From contig JAJNQE010000128.1 in assembly GCA_021154985.1 (NCBI GenBank), positions 1 to 64,000 on the forward strand: a stretch of DNA of 64,000 bases, given 5' to 3'. Numbering within the stretch: position 1 is the first letter of the stretch; each line of letters begins with the position of its first letter. Position numbers and translations under genes: made by a program. The DNA comes from Hydrogenophaga sp. (GTDB taxonomy: Bacteria > Pseudomonadota > Gammaproteobacteria > Burkholderiales > Burkholderiaceae_C). The notes under the pieces were generated by a model. The model saw only the letters and a list, made by a program, of their open reading frames with translations, searched no databases and had not been told where the DNA came from. This document shows, in pieces, positions 54,309 through 63,691 of the stretch.

Positions 54309-55334
54309 TCAGGCCAGCAGCGCCTGCGCGAACTCGCGCGCGTTGAAGGTTTCCAGGTCTTCCAGCTTTTCACCCACGCCGATGAAGTAGATCGGCACCG
54401 GCTTCTCGCGCGCGATCGCGCAGATCACACCACCCTTGGCTGTTCCGTCGAGCTTGGTGATGATGAGCCCGGTGAGGCCCAGGGTCTCGTCGAAGGCCTT
54501 CACTTGCGCCAGCGCGTTCTGGCCGGTGTTGCCGTCAATGACCAGCAAGACTTCATGCGGTGAGGTCGCGTCGGCCTTCTACACCACACGCTTGATCTTG
54601 CGCAGCTCTTCCATCAGGTGCAGCTGCGTCGGCAGGCGGCCGGCGGTGTCCACCAGCACCACGTCGCGCCCGCGTGCGCGGCCGGCGGTCACCGCGTCAA
54701 AGCTCACCGCGGCCGGGTCGCCGCCCTGCTGCGTGATGATTTCCACCGTGTTCCGGTCGGCCCACACCGCGAGCTGCTCGCGCGCGGCCGCGCGAAAGGT
54801 GTCGGCCGCGGCCAGCAGCACGGTGGCACCGCTCTGCGCGAGATGCCGCGTGAGCTTGCCGATGGAGGTGGTCTTGCCCGCGCCGTTGACGCCGGCCACC
54901 ATGATCACGGTGGGCTTGTGCTCGCCGATCACCAGCGGTTTCTGCAGCGGCATCAGCAGATCGGTGATGGCATCGGCCAGCAGGCCCTTGACCGCAGCGG
55001 GATCGGTGGTCTTGCTCTCTTTCACCCGGCGTTTCAGGTCGGCCAGCAGGTGCGTGGTGGCCTTCACGCCGGTGTCGGCCATCAGCAGCGCGGCTTCGAG
55101 CTCCTCGTACAGCGCGTCGTCGATTTGCGTGCCGGTGAACACCGTGGTGATGCTCGACCCGGTCTTGCGCAGGCCGTTCTTGAGCTTGTCCAGCCACCCT
55201 TGGCGCACGGGCGCTGCGGCGGTCGGCGCCAGTGCCCGCTCAACGGACGGTGTCGCCACAGGGGGGGCTGCGGCGGGCGTGGAGGTGGCCGGTGAGGGCT
55301 CGACAGGGGGTTTTTTGCGAAAGAACGAGAACAT
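54309..55334 (-). pseudogene. ftsY: Signal recognition particle receptor FtsY with in-frame amber codon
   Basis: FtsY docks ribosome-SRP complexes at the membrane and is essential in nearly all bacteria. The frame starts at ATG 55334 (MFSFFRKK) and continues to 54309, 341 codons. Codon TAG at 54579-54581 interrupts it between KIKRVV and KADATSPHEVLLVIDG; FtsY relatives have Gln (CAG) there, so one C-to-T change explains it. All other parts are normal: GVNGAGKTTSIGKL (G1), DTAGRLPTQ (G3), TKLDGTAKGG (G4), IGVGEKLEDL. Either sequence error or a real lesion; frame is otherwise intact. Confidence 0.85.
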
Positions 55335-55363
55335 TTGGCCATCTCTAGAATCCATTGCATTCT

Positions 55364-56767
55364 ATGAAACGCACTTCGAACCTGCCCGACGGGCGCCGCG
55401 CCGCACTGTTGCTCGCACTGGCATTCACGGCCTTCGGGTCGTTTGCCCAGACCCCACCCCCCCCTGCTGCCACCCCGGTGGCGCAGAGCTTCACGCTCTC
55501 CAACGGCATGACGCTGATCGTGCGTCCCGACCGGCGTGCACCCACGGTGGCCCACATGGTGTGGGTGCGGGTGGGCTCCATCGACGAGGTCGACGGCACC
55601 TCGGGCGTGGCCCACGTGCTCGAACACATGATGTTCAAGGGCACGGCCGAGCTCAAGCTGGGTGAGTTCTCGCGCCGCATCGCCGCCCTGGGCGGGCGTG
55701 ACAACGCCTTCACCAGCCGCGACGCCACGGCCTACCACCAGCAGGTGCCGGCGCAGGCGCTGGAGGCGGTGATGAAGCTCGAAGCCGACCGTTTTGCCAA
55801 CAACCGGTGGAGCGACGATGAGTTCAAGCGCGAGATCGAGGTGGTGAAGGAAGAGCGCCGCCAGCGCACCGAGGAGTCGCCCCGCGCGCGCATGTTCGAG
55901 GCCATGAACGCCATGGTCTACCAGGCCAGCCCCTACCGCCGGCCCATCATCGGCTGGATGAGCGACATCGAAGCCATGACCCCCAATGACGCCCGCGAGT
56001 TTCACCAGCGCTGGTACACACCGGCCAACGCGGCGGTGGTGATTGCGGGCGACGTGGATGTGGAGAAGACCCGCGCGCTGGCCGAAAAACACTTCGGTCC
56101 CATTCCCGCGCGTGCCGTGCCTTCGCGCAAGCCGCGTGACGAGCCGCCGCAGAACGGCCCACGCCGCATGGAATTCCGCGCCGTGGCCGATCAGTCGTTG
56201 GTGGCGCTGAGCTACAAGGTGCCGCGCTGGAGTGGTGCCTCCGAGCAGGATGCCGCCAGCCAGGACGCACTGGCCTTGACGGTGTTGTCAGCCGTGCTCG
56301 ATGGTTACAGCGGCGCCCGGCTCGACCGTGCGCTGGTGCAAGGGCAGGGCACCGCAGGCAAACGCATCGCCGACAGCGCAGGCGCCTCCTACGGTTTGAT
56401 GGGGCGTGGACCGCAGCTCTTCTCGCTCACGGCGGTGCCGGCTCGCGGCGTGACGCCGGAGATGGCGGCGGCAGCGCTCAAGTCGGAGGTGGAGCGCATC
56501 GCTCGCGAGGGCATCAGCGAAGCCGAGCTGCGCCGCGTGAAGACCCAATGGACGGCGGGCGAGGTCTACAAGCTCGACTCGGTGTTCAACCAGGCGCAGG
56601 AACTTGGCAGCTACTGGGCCAATGGCCTGGACATCCACACCGGTGAGCGCCTGATGACCCGTCTGCGCGCCGTGACCGCCGCGCAGGTGCAGTCGGTGGC
56701 GCAGCGCTATTTTTCCGATCAGCAGCTCACCACCGCCGTGCTGGTGCCCGAGGGGAGCCAGAAATGA
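55364..56767 (+). CDS. M16 family zinc metallopeptidase (active subunit)
   Basis: A 467-aa secreted peptidase with signal AALLLALAFTAFGSFAQ. The inverted zinc motif HVLEH with distal Glu of EIEVVKEERR is present, so this is the catalytic member. ATG 55364 is chosen over TTG 55355. It lies divergent from ftsY with 29 bp between, and overlaps the second M16 gene (ATGA), forming the usual active/inactive pair in a betaproteobacterial ftsY neighbourhood. Confidence 0.93.
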   Translation: MKRTSNLPDGRRAALLLALAFTAFGSFAQTPPPPAATPVAQSFTLSNGMTLIVRPDRRAPTVAHMVWVRVGSIDEVDGTSGVAHVLEHMMFKGTAELKLGEFSRRIAALGGRDNAFTSRDATAYHQQVPAQALEAVMKLEADRFANNRWSDDEFKREIEVVKEERRQRTEESPRARMFEAMNAMVYQASPYRRPIIGWMSDIEAMTPNDAREFHQRWYTPANAAVVIAGDVDVEKTRALAEKHFGPIPARAVPSRKPRDEPPQNGPRRMEFRAVADQSLVALSYKVPRWSGASEQDAASQDALALTVLSAVLDGYSGARLDRALVQGQGTAGKRIADSAGASYGLMGRGPQLFSLTAVPARGVTPEMAAAALKSEVERIAREGISEAELRRVKTQWTAGEVYKLDSVFNQAQELGSYWANGLDIHTGERLMTRLRAVTAAQVQSVAQRYFSDQQLTTAVLVPEGSQK

Positions 56768-58107
56768 AAGCCGTTCTGAAACACGCCCTCCGTTGCGCGG
56801 CACTGATGCTGGTGCTCGCCGGCTCGCTTAGCACGGCGCAGGCGGCCATTCCCATCGAACACTGGACGCACGCCAGCGGCGCGCGCGTGTACCTGGTGTC
56901 CAGCCCGTCCATTCCCATGCTGGACGTGCAGCTCGACTTCGACGGCGGCAGCCGGCGCGACCCGGCGTCGCAGGCCGGGCTGGCCAGTTCAACGGCGGGC
57001 TTGCTCTCGGGCGGCGTGGCGGCGCAGCCCGGCCTGGCCGCGCTGGATGAGAACCAGCTCAGCGAGGCCTGGGTCGACCTCGGTGCGCAGTTCGGCGCCC
57101 AGGCCGGCACCGACCGTTTCACCCTGTCGCTGCGAACGCTCACCGAGCCCGACCTGTTGCAGCGCGCCGTGGCGCTGGCTGCGCGCCAGATGGCCGCACC
57201 CGCCTGGCCCCAGGCCGTGTGGCAACGCGACCGCGAGCGCGTGCTCGCGGCCTTGAAGGAGGCCGAGAACCGCCCGGGCACGCAGGCCGGTCGCGCGTTT
57301 GCGCGCGCGGTGTATGGCAACCACCCCTATGGTTTTCAGCCCGATGGCGGCACGTTCAACGCCATCGGCGTGGCCGACATGCAGGCTTTCTACCGCCGCC
57401 ATGTGGTCGCCTGCCGCGCGCAGGTGACGCTGGTGGGCGCGATCGACCGCGCGCAGGCCGACGCCATCGTGGGCCAGTTCATGGCACCGCTGAAGTCCCA
57501 CGGATGCGCGGCCCTGCCCGCGGTCCCCGAGGTGCGGACGCTGGACCGTGCGGTGGACGAGCGACTGCCGTTTGCCGCTGCGCAGGCCCAGGTGCTCATC
57601 GGGCAGCCGGGCATTGCGCGCAACGACCCCGACTTCTTTCCGCTGTTCGTGGGCAACTACATCCTGGGCGGTGGCGGGTTTGTTTCGCGTCTGACCACCG
57701 AAGTGCGCGAGAAACGCGGTCTGAGCTACAGCGTGTACAGCTACTTTTCGCCTGGCCGCCACGCCGGGGCGTTCCAGATCGGCCTGACCACACGCCCCGA
57801 CCAGGCAGCCCAGGCCGTGGACGTGTCGCGCACGGTGGTGAAGCAATTCGTCGAGCAGGGGCCGACGGAAGACGAACTCAACGCGGCCAAGGCGTTTCTG
57901 GTCAACGGCTTTTCGCTGCGCATCGACAGCAACCGCAAGCTGCTCGACAACGTGGCCAACATCGGTTGGAACGGGTTGCCGCTGGATTATCTGGACACCT
58001 GGACGCAGCAGATCGAGCGCGTGAGCGTGGCCGACATCCGGCGGTCGTTTGCCCGGGTGCTGCAGCCCGACCGCATGGTGACGGTCGTGGTGGGCGCCCA
58101 GCCCTGA
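56764..58107 (+). CDS. M16 family peptidase-like (non-catalytic subunit)
   Basis: A 447-aa exported protein (signal ALMLVLAGSLSTAQA). The HxxEH zinc motif is missing; the corresponding region reads SQAGLASSTAGLLSGG. The Arg/Tyr substrate region TTEVREKRGLSYSVYSYFSP is intact, as in non-catalytic partners of M16B pairs. Coupled to the catalytic subunit gene. Confidence 0.92.
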   Translation: MKAVLKHALRCAALMLVLAGSLSTAQAAIPIEHWTHASGARVYLVSSPSIPMLDVQLDFDGGSRRDPASQAGLASSTAGLLSGGVAAQPGLAALDENQLSEAWVDLGAQFGAQAGTDRFTLSLRTLTEPDLLQRAVALAARQMAAPAWPQAVWQRDRERVLAALKEAENRPGTQAGRAFARAVYGNHPYGFQPDGGTFNAIGVADMQAFYRRHVVACRAQVTLVGAIDRAQADAIVGQFMAPLKSHGCAALPAVPEVRTLDRAVDERLPFAAAQAQVLIGQPGIARNDPDFFPLFVGNYILGGGGFVSRLTTEVREKRGLSYSVYSYFSPGRHAGAFQIGLTTRPDQAAQAVDVSRTVVKQFVEQGPTEDELNAAKAFLVNGFSLRIDSNRKLLDNVANIGWNGLPLDYLDTWTQQIERVSVADIRRSFARVLQPDRMVTVVVGAQP

Positions 58108-58143
58108 ACGGGATGCGCGTTCGGGTCGCGTAAGCTCGGCGGC

Positions 58144-58758
58144 ATGAAAAAACCTCCTGTTTCTGCGGCGCGCGCCGCAGCCAGCGCACCACACGAAATC
58201 CGCATCATCGGTGGCCTCTGGAAACGCACGCTGCTGCCCGTGGCCGACCGGCCCGGCTTGCGCCCCACACCCTCGCGTGTGCGAGAGACCTTGTTCAACT
58301 GGCTCGGGCAAGACCTCACAGGTCTGCGTTGCCTCGACGCTTTTGCCGGCACCGGTGCGCTGGGGCTGGAAGCCGCGTCGCGCGGCGCGGTGGAGGTGGT
58401 GCTGGTGGAGCAAGATAGCGCCTTGCTCGCCAACCTCAGCCGCACTGTGACCAAGCTCAAGGCCACCGCGGTGCGTGTGGAGCGCGGTGACGGCGTGGCC
58501 GCGTTGCGCCAGCGCGCCGGGCAGGGCTTTGATGTGGTGTTCCTCGACCCGCCGTTTGCCGACGCTCAAAACGAAACCGTGGTGCTCGCGGCCCTGGCTG
58601 CTGCGCGGCAAGCCATCGGTGCGGAAGGTCTCGTGTATCTGGAGGCACCGCGCCCCTGGCTCGACGACGAACTCGCGACACTGGGCCTGCAGTTGCACCG
58701 CCAGGGCAAGGCGGGCGCGGTGGCCTTTCACCTGTTGCGGCCATTGCCCGCGCAGTGA
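58144..58758 (+). CDS. rsmD: 16S rRNA (guanine966-N2)-methyltransferase
   Basis: A 204-aa SAM methyltransferase of the small ribosomal subunit. IRIIGGLWKRTLLPV and RPTPSRVRETLFNWL start the family; LDAFAGTGALGLEAASRG is the SAM site and VVFLDPPF the catalytic motif. Standard neighbour of coaD. Confidence 0.94.
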   Translation: MKKPPVSAARAAASAPHEIRIIGGLWKRTLLPVADRPGLRPTPSRVRETLFNWLGQDLTGLRCLDAFAGTGALGLEAASRGAVEVVLVEQDSALLANLSRTVTKLKATAVRVERGDGVAALRQRAGQGFDVVFLDPPFADAQNETVVLAALAAARQAIGAEGLVYLEAPRPWLDDELATLGLQLHRQGKAGAVAFHLLRPLPAQ

Positions 58759-58794
58759 GTGGGTGCTGACAGCCCCGCGCGCATAATTCCGGCC

Positions 58795-59313
58795 ATGTCT
58801 TCCGACCTGTCCTCTTCCTCACAGCAGCCCCGCGTGGCTGTCTACAGCGGCACGTTTGATCCGCTCACGCTCGGTCACGAAGACGTGGCGCGCCGCGCGG
58901 CGTTGCTGTTTGACGAGGTGATCATCGCGGTGGCCATTGCCCACCACAAAAAGACCCGCTTTTCATTGCAGCAGCGGTTGGACATGGCAGCCGAAGCGGC
59001 GGCGCGCATGCCCGGCATGGTGCGCGTTTTGCCTTTCGACGGTCTCATCATGGATTTCTGCCGCCAGCAGGGCGCGTGCGCCGTGGTTCGCGGCATCCGC
59101 AACCTGACCGACTTCGACTACGAAGCCCAGATGGCTGCGATGAACCGCAAGCTCAATCCGGCGGTGGAAACCGTGTTCCTGCTGCCCCAGGCCGAGTTGC
59201 AATGCATCTCCAGCACCCTGGTGCGCGAGATTTCGCAGCTGGGCGGTGACGTGTCGCAGATGGTGAACACCAACGTGGCGGTTCACCTCAAGCCAGCGCC
59301 TTTGCAAGCCTGA
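58795..59313 (+). CDS. coaD: Phosphopantetheine adenylyltransferase
   Basis: A 172-aa enzyme of coenzyme A synthesis making dephospho-CoA. VAVYSGTFDPLTLGHEDVARRAA contains the TxGH nucleotidyltransferase motif (LGH); VVRGIRNLTDFDYEAQMAAMNRKL and ISSTLVREI complete it. ATG 58795 gives about 12 extra residues before the core. Confidence 0.96.
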   Translation: MSSDLSSSSQQPRVAVYSGTFDPLTLGHEDVARRAALLFDEVIIAVAIAHHKKTRFSLQQRLDMAAEAAARMPGMVRVLPFDGLIMDFCRQQGACAVVRGIRNLTDFDYEAQMAAMNRKLNPAVETVFLLPQAELQCISSTLVREISQLGGDVSQMVNTNVAVHLKPAPLQA

Positions 59314-59329
59314 ACAGGGAGCGATCGCC

Positions 59330-59638
59330 ATGGCCCTGCTGATCACCGACGAATGCATCAACTGCGATGTGTGCGAGCCCGAGTGCCCCAACCAGGCCAT
59401 CTACATGGGCGAGGAGATCTACGAGATCGACCCTGCGCGCTGCACCGAGTGCGTGGGCCACTTTGACGAGCCGCAGTGCGTGCAGGTCTGTCCGGTGAGC
59501 TGCATTCCCATCCACCCGGACCACATCGAATCGCGCGAGACGCTCTGGCAGAAATACCAGCGACTGCAGAAAGCCGGTCAGCCCTTGTCGGGCGCCGGTG
59601 ATGCGCCCGCGCCGGGTGCGCCCACGTCGGGCACCTGA
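59330..59638 (+). CDS. 2[4Fe-4S] ferredoxin, YfhL type
   Basis: A 102-aa ferredoxin. Cysteines CINCDVCEPECP and CTECVGHFDEPQCVQVCPVSC bind two [4Fe-4S] clusters, with the insert between them typical of the YfhL/Alvin type. The last 20 residues (GAGDAPAPGAPTSGT) are low complexity and overlap the pth gene on the opposite strand by 61 bp. Confidence 0.94.
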   Translation: MALLITDECINCDVCEPECPNQAIYMGEEIYEIDPARCTECVGHFDEPQCVQVCPVSCIPIHPDHIESRETLWQKYQRLQKAGQPLSGAGDAPAPGAPTSGT

Positions 59639-60246
59639 TCCGGCTTTGCCGGACGCGGTGGTTTGGGCCGGGGCGGCTTGCTGGTGTGGATGAGCGCGGT
59701 GGCCTTGTCCATTTCACCTTCAATCAGATGGGGCAAGGCCTTCAGGCTGCGGTCCAGCGCTTGCGCGATCGCAATGCGGTCGTCGGGTGAAGGCTTCTTC
59801 AGCACCCAGTTGGCCACCTCGTTCTTGTTGCCCGGGTGGCCGATGCCCACCCGCAGGCGCCAGTAGCCCGCACTGCCCAACTGGGCGTGGATGTCGCGCA
59901 GACCGTTGTGGCCGGCGTGCCCACCGCCTTTCTTGAGCTTCACCTCGCCGGGGGGCAGGTCCAGCTCGTCGTGCACCACCAGCACTTCTTCGGGCGTGAT
60001 CTTGAAGAAGCGCGCCAACGACGCCACCGACTTGCCCGAGAGGTTCATGAAGGTCTGCGGTTCGACCAGCCAGACATTCTGACCCGCCACATTGGCGCGC
60101 GCCACCAGCCCGAAATGGCCCCGCTCCATCTGCAGCGACGTCTTGAGCAGGCGCGCGGCTTCGTCCACCCACCAGAAGCCGGCGTTGTGGCGCGTGTGTT
60201 CGTAGTCCGGTCCCGGATTGCCCAGGCCGGCGATGAGTTTGATCAT
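59578..60246 (-). CDS. pth: Peptidyl-tRNA hydrolase
   Basis: A 222-aa hydrolase releasing tRNA from stalled peptidyl-tRNA. LIAGLGNPGPDYEHTRHNAGF, catalytic His in that loop, PQTFMNLSGKSV and VVHDELDLPPGEVKLKKGGGHAGHNGLR are intact. The C-terminal 30 residues are proline-rich and lie antisense to the ferredoxin tail. Confidence 0.95.
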   Translation of the reverse strand: MIKLIAGLGNPGPDYEHTRHNAGFWWVDEAARLLKTSLQMERGHFGLVARANVAGQNVWLVEPQTFMNLSGKSVASLARFFKITPEEVLVVHDELDLPPGEVKLKKGGGHAGHNGLRDIHAQLGSAGYWRLRVGIGHPGNKNEVANWVLKKPSPDDRIAIAQALDRSLKALPHLIEGEMDKATALIHTSKPPRPKPPRPAKPDQVPDVGAPGAGASPAPDKG

Positions 60247-60284
60247 GGGGTGGGATTATCGGGAGGTCTGGGGGCGCTGAATGC

Positions 60285-60312
60285 AAAACGGCCCGCGCAA
60301 GCGGGCCGTTTT
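60285..60312 (-). terminator. Intrinsic terminator after rplY
   Basis: AAAACGGCCCGC-N4-GCGGGCCGTTTT is a perfect 12-bp stem ending in T-rich arms, just downstream of rplY on the minus strand, before pth. Works in either direction by symmetry. Confidence 0.85.
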
Positions 60313-60338
60313 GATGAAGTCACAGGTCCGAGGACGAA

Positions 60339-60968
60339 TTACTTCTTCTTGCCTTTGGCGCCCTTCTTGTCGTCGACAGGCGCAGCCACGGGGGCTGCCA
60401 CCACGTCTTCAACCGGCTCCACCACGGTGGCGATGGTCAGGTTCTTGCGGCCGTGCATCACGAGCTTGATGCCCTTGGGCAGCTTGATGTCGCCGGTGTG
60501 AACGGTGCCGCCCTTGACGACTTCGCCCAGGTCAACCGTGATGTGCTCAGGCAGTTGCGTGGCCAGGCATTCGATTTCGATCTCGGTCATCACGTGGTTG
60601 ATCAGGCACTTGTCGGTCTTGACCGCAGGCGAGTTCTCTTCGTTGATGAAGTGCAGCGGCACTTTTTTGTGCAGACGGGTCTTGTCGTTCACGCGCTGGA
60701 AGTCCACATGCAGCACGAGGGGCTTGTACGGGTGGTACTGCACATCGCGCAGCAACACTTTTTGCACCGTGCCGGCCACGTCCATCTCGAGGATGGAGGA
60801 GTGGAACGCTTCCTTCTTCAGGGCGTGCCACAAGGCGTTGTGATCGAGTTCGATCGTGGCGGCGGGTGCTTCCCCACCAAAAACGATACCGGGCGTGCGG
60901 CCGGTGTTGCGGAGACGGCGGCTCGCACCCGTGCCCTGCTTGGCGCGCTCAAAAGCGACGAATTGCAT
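60339..60968 (-). CDS. rplY: 50S ribosomal protein L25/general stress protein Ctc
   Basis: A 209-aa L25 with the long Ctc-type form: N-terminal 5S rRNA-binding domain (MQFVAFERAKQGTGASRRLR, VLLRDVQYHPYKPLVLHVDF) and a C-terminal beta domain, then an Ala/Lys-rich tail. AGGAG before ATG 60968. A weak hairpin at 61024-61040 lies in the gap to prs. Confidence 0.96.
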   Translation of the reverse strand: MQFVAFERAKQGTGASRRLRNTGRTPGIVFGGEAPAATIELDHNALWHALKKEAFHSSILEMDVAGTVQKVLLRDVQYHPYKPLVLHVDFQRVNDKTRLHKKVPLHFINEENSPAVKTDKCLINHVMTEIEIECLATQLPEHITVDLGEVVKGGTVHTGDIKLPKGIKLVMHGRKNLTIATVVEPVEDVVAAPVAAPVDDKKGAKGKKK

Positions 60969-61068
60969 AAATAACTCCTGTGGAGGGGTTCCGCGACCAG
61001 AACGCCTCTGTTTCAAAAGAGCAACCTCCAACATGGAGGTCGCCCGCTTTTGTTGCCTTCAGGTTCTC

Positions 61069-62043
61069 TTAGAAGAGGTTGTCCTGATCGGCAAACAAAC
61101 TCATCACCGACTCGCCCGAGGCAATGCGCGCGATGGTTTCGGCCATCAGCGGTGCCACGGAGAGCTGGCGGATCTTGGCGCAGGCCTGGGCGGCTTGCGA
61201 CAGGGGAATCGTGTTGGTGACCACCACTTCATCAAGAGCGCTGCCCTTGGCAATGCGCTCGATGGCCGGGCCCGAGAAGATCGGGTGCGTGCAGTAGGCG
61301 TAGACGTGTTTGGCGCCGCGCTCCTTGAGCACTTCAGCGGCTTTGACCAGCGTGCCGGCGGTGTCGATCATGTCGTCCATGATCACGCAGTTGCGACCTT
61401 CGATGTCGCCGATCACATGCATCACTTCCGACACGTTGGCCTTGGGCCGGCGCTTGTCGATGATGGCCATGTCGCAGTTGAGCTGCTTGGCCAGCGCGCG
61501 GGCGCGCACCACACCACCCACGTCGGGCGAGACCACGAGCAGGTCGGGGTAGTTTTTCTGACGCAGGTCGCCCAACAGCACCGGCGAGGCGTAGATGTTG
61601 TCCACCGGGATGTCGAAGAAACCCTGGATCTGGTCGGCGTGCAGGTCCATGGTCAACACGCGGTTCACGCCCACGGCGGTCAGCATGTTGGCCACGACCT
61701 TGGCCGAGATCGGCACACGGCCCGAGCGTGGACGGCGATCCTGGCGGGCGTAACCGAAATAGGGGATGACGGCCGAGATGCTCACGGCCGATGCGCGCTT
61801 GAGCGCGTCGACCATGATGATGAGTTCCATCAAGTTCTCGTTGGTCGGCGAGCAGGTGGACTGGATCACAAAAACGTGACGCGCGCGCACGTTCTGGGTG
61901 ATTTCGACCGTGACTTCGCCGTCGGAGAATCGCCCCACATTGGCCGCACCGAGCTGGGTGCCCAGATGCTGTGCGATCTCGGAGGCCAACACCGGATTGG
62001 CGTTGCCGGTGAAGATCATGAAATCCGGCGGCTGAACTTGCAT
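61069..62043 (-). CDS. prs: Ribose-phosphate pyrophosphokinase
   Basis: A 324-aa enzyme forming PRPP from ribose 5-phosphate and ATP. Signatures are GRFSDGEVTVEI, PYFGYARQDRRPRSGRVPISA, VLTMDLHADQIQGFFD and the PRPP loop VIMDDMIDTAGTL. A terminator at 62086-62113 separates it from tRNA-Gln, so it needs its own promoter in the remaining 40 bp or read-through. Confidence 0.97.
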   Translation of the reverse strand: MQVQPPDFMIFTGNANPVLASEIAQHLGTQLGAANVGRFSDGEVTVEITQNVRARHVFVIQSTCSPTNENLMELIIMVDALKRASAVSISAVIPYFGYARQDRRPRSGRVPISAKVVANMLTAVGVNRVLTMDLHADQIQGFFDIPVDNIYASPVLLGDLRQKNYPDLLVVSPDVGGVVRARALAKQLNCDMAIIDKRRPKANVSEVMHVIGDIEGRNCVIMDDMIDTAGTLVKAAEVLKERGAKHVYAYCTHPIFSGPAIERIAKGSALDEVVVTNTIPLSQAAQACAKIRQLSVAPLMAETIARIASGESVMSLFADQDNLF

Positions 62044-62085
62044 GGGGTTCCCAGCTGTTTGAGCGACGGCCCAGATGGATCGCCG

Positions 62086-62113
62086 TCAAAAAATGGCCGT
62101 TCGTGGAACGGCC
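62086..62113 (-). terminator. Intrinsic terminator after tRNA-Gln
   Basis: On the minus strand GGCCGTTC-N3-GAACGGCC is followed by ATTTTTT. It lies about 28 bp past the tRNA 3' end and before prs. Confidence 0.8.
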
Positions 62114-62140
62114 GGTGGGTACATGATGTGACGAAAACGG

Positions 62141-62217
62141 TGGCAGGGGAGGAAGGACTCGAACCCTCGCATGCTGGAATCAAAATCCAGTGCCTTTACC
62201 AACTTGGCGACTCCCCT
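62141..62217 (-). tRNA. tRNA-Gln (anticodon TTG)
   Basis: The minus strand folds as a cloverleaf: acceptor AGGGGAG pairs with CTCCCCT, followed by G and encoded CCA. Anticodon arm CTGGA-TTTTGAT-TCCAG has TTG, decoding CAA/CAG. T-arm GAGGG-TTCGAGT-CCTTC is intact with a G-T pair. Located between ispE and prs as in other Betaproteobacteria. Confidence 0.95.
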
Positions 62218-62312
62218 ACGCAGGAGATTTGTTCAGCGTGAAGCCGGACAAACCACCGAAAAACCTTGTCGCAGGTTGCGCAACCACTGCCTGGGCTGAA
62301 CGCTTGCCGATT

Positions 62313-63221
62313 CTAATCGGAGCACCAGTCGAGCAATGGATGGACATCCATGTTGCTGCATTCACGAACCGTCCAGTCGCTCGGGGCGGTGGTCAGTTGC
62401 ATGGCCTGCAGCATTTGTGCAAACACCGCCGTGCCCGATCCGGTCATGCGCCCCTGCAAACCCTGGTCTTGCAACCACTGTATGCAGCGCCCCACATCGG
62501 GGCACAGCGCCTGCGCCACGGGTTGAAGATCGTTGTGTCCGAAATCCAGAATTTTCTGGATGTCGACCATCCCATTTGTTGGGACATCTTCTCGCGAGTC
62601 GTTTGCAGCAAAGCCTTGGATTGTAGCAGTTTTTGTGTCCCGTTTGAGTTCGGGCGCGCTGAAGATGCGTTGGGTGGACGCGCCGCCCTGGGGTTTGATC
62701 ACCACAAACCGGGCTGCGGGCAACGTCAAGGGTGTGAGCCGCTCGCCCATGCCTTCGACCCAGGCGTGGCGTCCGCCGATGAAAAACGGCACATCGGCGC
62801 CCAGGGTGAGTCCAATGGTGGCGAGCTGTGAACGCGTCAGGCCCAGGCCCCACAAGCGGTTGAGTGCGAGCAGGGTGGTGGCTGCGTCCGACGAACCGCC
62901 GCCCATGCCGGCTTCCGCAGGCAGGTTCTTTTCGAGCGCGATGTGCACGCCGTGGGGGCAATGGGTGGCGGTCTGCAGCGCGCGGGCAGCGCGCACAGAC
63001 AGGTCTTCTGCGGGCAGCGTCCCGGGTGTGAGGTCTTCGCGGCTGATCTGGCCGTCGCTGCGCACTTCGAAGTGCAGGCGGTCGCACCAGTCGACGAGCA
63101 TGAAGACGGATTGCAGCAGGTGGTAGCCGTCGTCTCGCCGGCCGGTGATGTGCAAAAACAGGTTGAGCTTGGCGGGCGCCGGCACGTCGAGCAGGCGCCG
63201 CAGGCGGGTTCCCTGGGTCAT
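62313..63221 (-). CDS. ispE: 4-diphosphocytidyl-2-C-methyl-D-erythritol kinase
   Basis: A 302-aa GHMP kinase of the MEP isoprenoid pathway. PAPAKLNLFLHITGRRDDGYHLL and the ATP loop LPAEAGMGGGSSDAA are clear, with late GTAVFAQ. ATG 63221 overlaps the lolB stop. Confidence 0.96.
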   Translation of the reverse strand: MTQGTRLRRLLDVPAPAKLNLFLHITGRRDDGYHLLQSVFMLVDWCDRLHFEVRSDGQISREDLTPGTLPAEDLSVRAARALQTATHCPHGVHIALEKNLPAEAGMGGGSSDAATTLLALNRLWGLGLTRSQLATIGLTLGADVPFFIGGRHAWVEGMGERLTPLTLPAARFVVIKPQGGASTQRIFSAPELKRDTKTATIQGFAANDSREDVPTNGMVDIQKILDFGHNDLQPVAQALCPDVGRCIQWLQDQGLQGRMTGSGTAVFAQMLQAMQLTTAPSDWTVRECSNMDVHPLLDWCSD

Positions 63222-63691
63222 GGCTGCACCACGACCCGAAGTTCTGCCGTGGGCGCGGGCGAGACCCGGCGAGCCGTGATGCGGCCTTCGGGTTGGCGCG
63301 TCAGATCGGCCTGCCAGCCCGGCACATCGGTCGCCCGCCCGCGCAGCCAGCCGAAGAGGGCCGACACCGGCACGGGCGTGCCACTGAGTTCGGCGGTGAG
63401 TTCGTCCAGGCTGCCCCGGCGGGTGACCTGGCCGCCCTGGCGCAGTTCGGCACTGCCGGGCACCCACATCACGGTGGCGATCGAAGTGCCCAGGGGCGAG
63501 GTGAGTTGCAGCTCGCCCGCATCCGGTGTGCCGCGCAATTCGAAGCCGGCCGAAAACGATTGGGGCGGATCGCTTTGCACCGACATGGCCAGGCGGCCAC
63601 TCCAGAGCTCATCGCCCGGCTGAACGGCGCGCTGCGGCGTGGCGCAGGCGGTCAAAAGGGCCACGGTGGCCAGCAACGCCGCCCACCTCAT
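63218..63691 (-). CDS. lolB: Outer-membrane lipoprotein LolB
   Basis: A 157-aa lipoprotein that accepts lipoproteins from LolA and inserts them into the outer membrane. The lipobox is ALLTAC, with Cys about residue 17. WSGRLAMSVQSDPPQSFSAGFELRG, GELQLTSPLGTSIA and LFGWLRGRA match LolB. ATG 63691 overlaps the TPR gene stop, and its stop overlaps ispE. Confidence 0.92.
   Translation of the reverse strand: MRWAALLATVALLTACATPQRAVQPGDELWSGRLAMSVQSDPPQSFSAGFELRGTPDAGELQLTSPLGTSIATVMWVPGSAELRQGGQVTRRGSLDELTAELSGTPVPVSALFGWLRGRATDVPGWQADLTRQPEGRITARRVSPAPTAELRVVVQP

Noticed and set aside
54309..54548. Separate small gene starting MLVIDGNTGQ
   Set aside because: It is in frame with, and is the C-terminal part of, ftsY beyond the amber codon.
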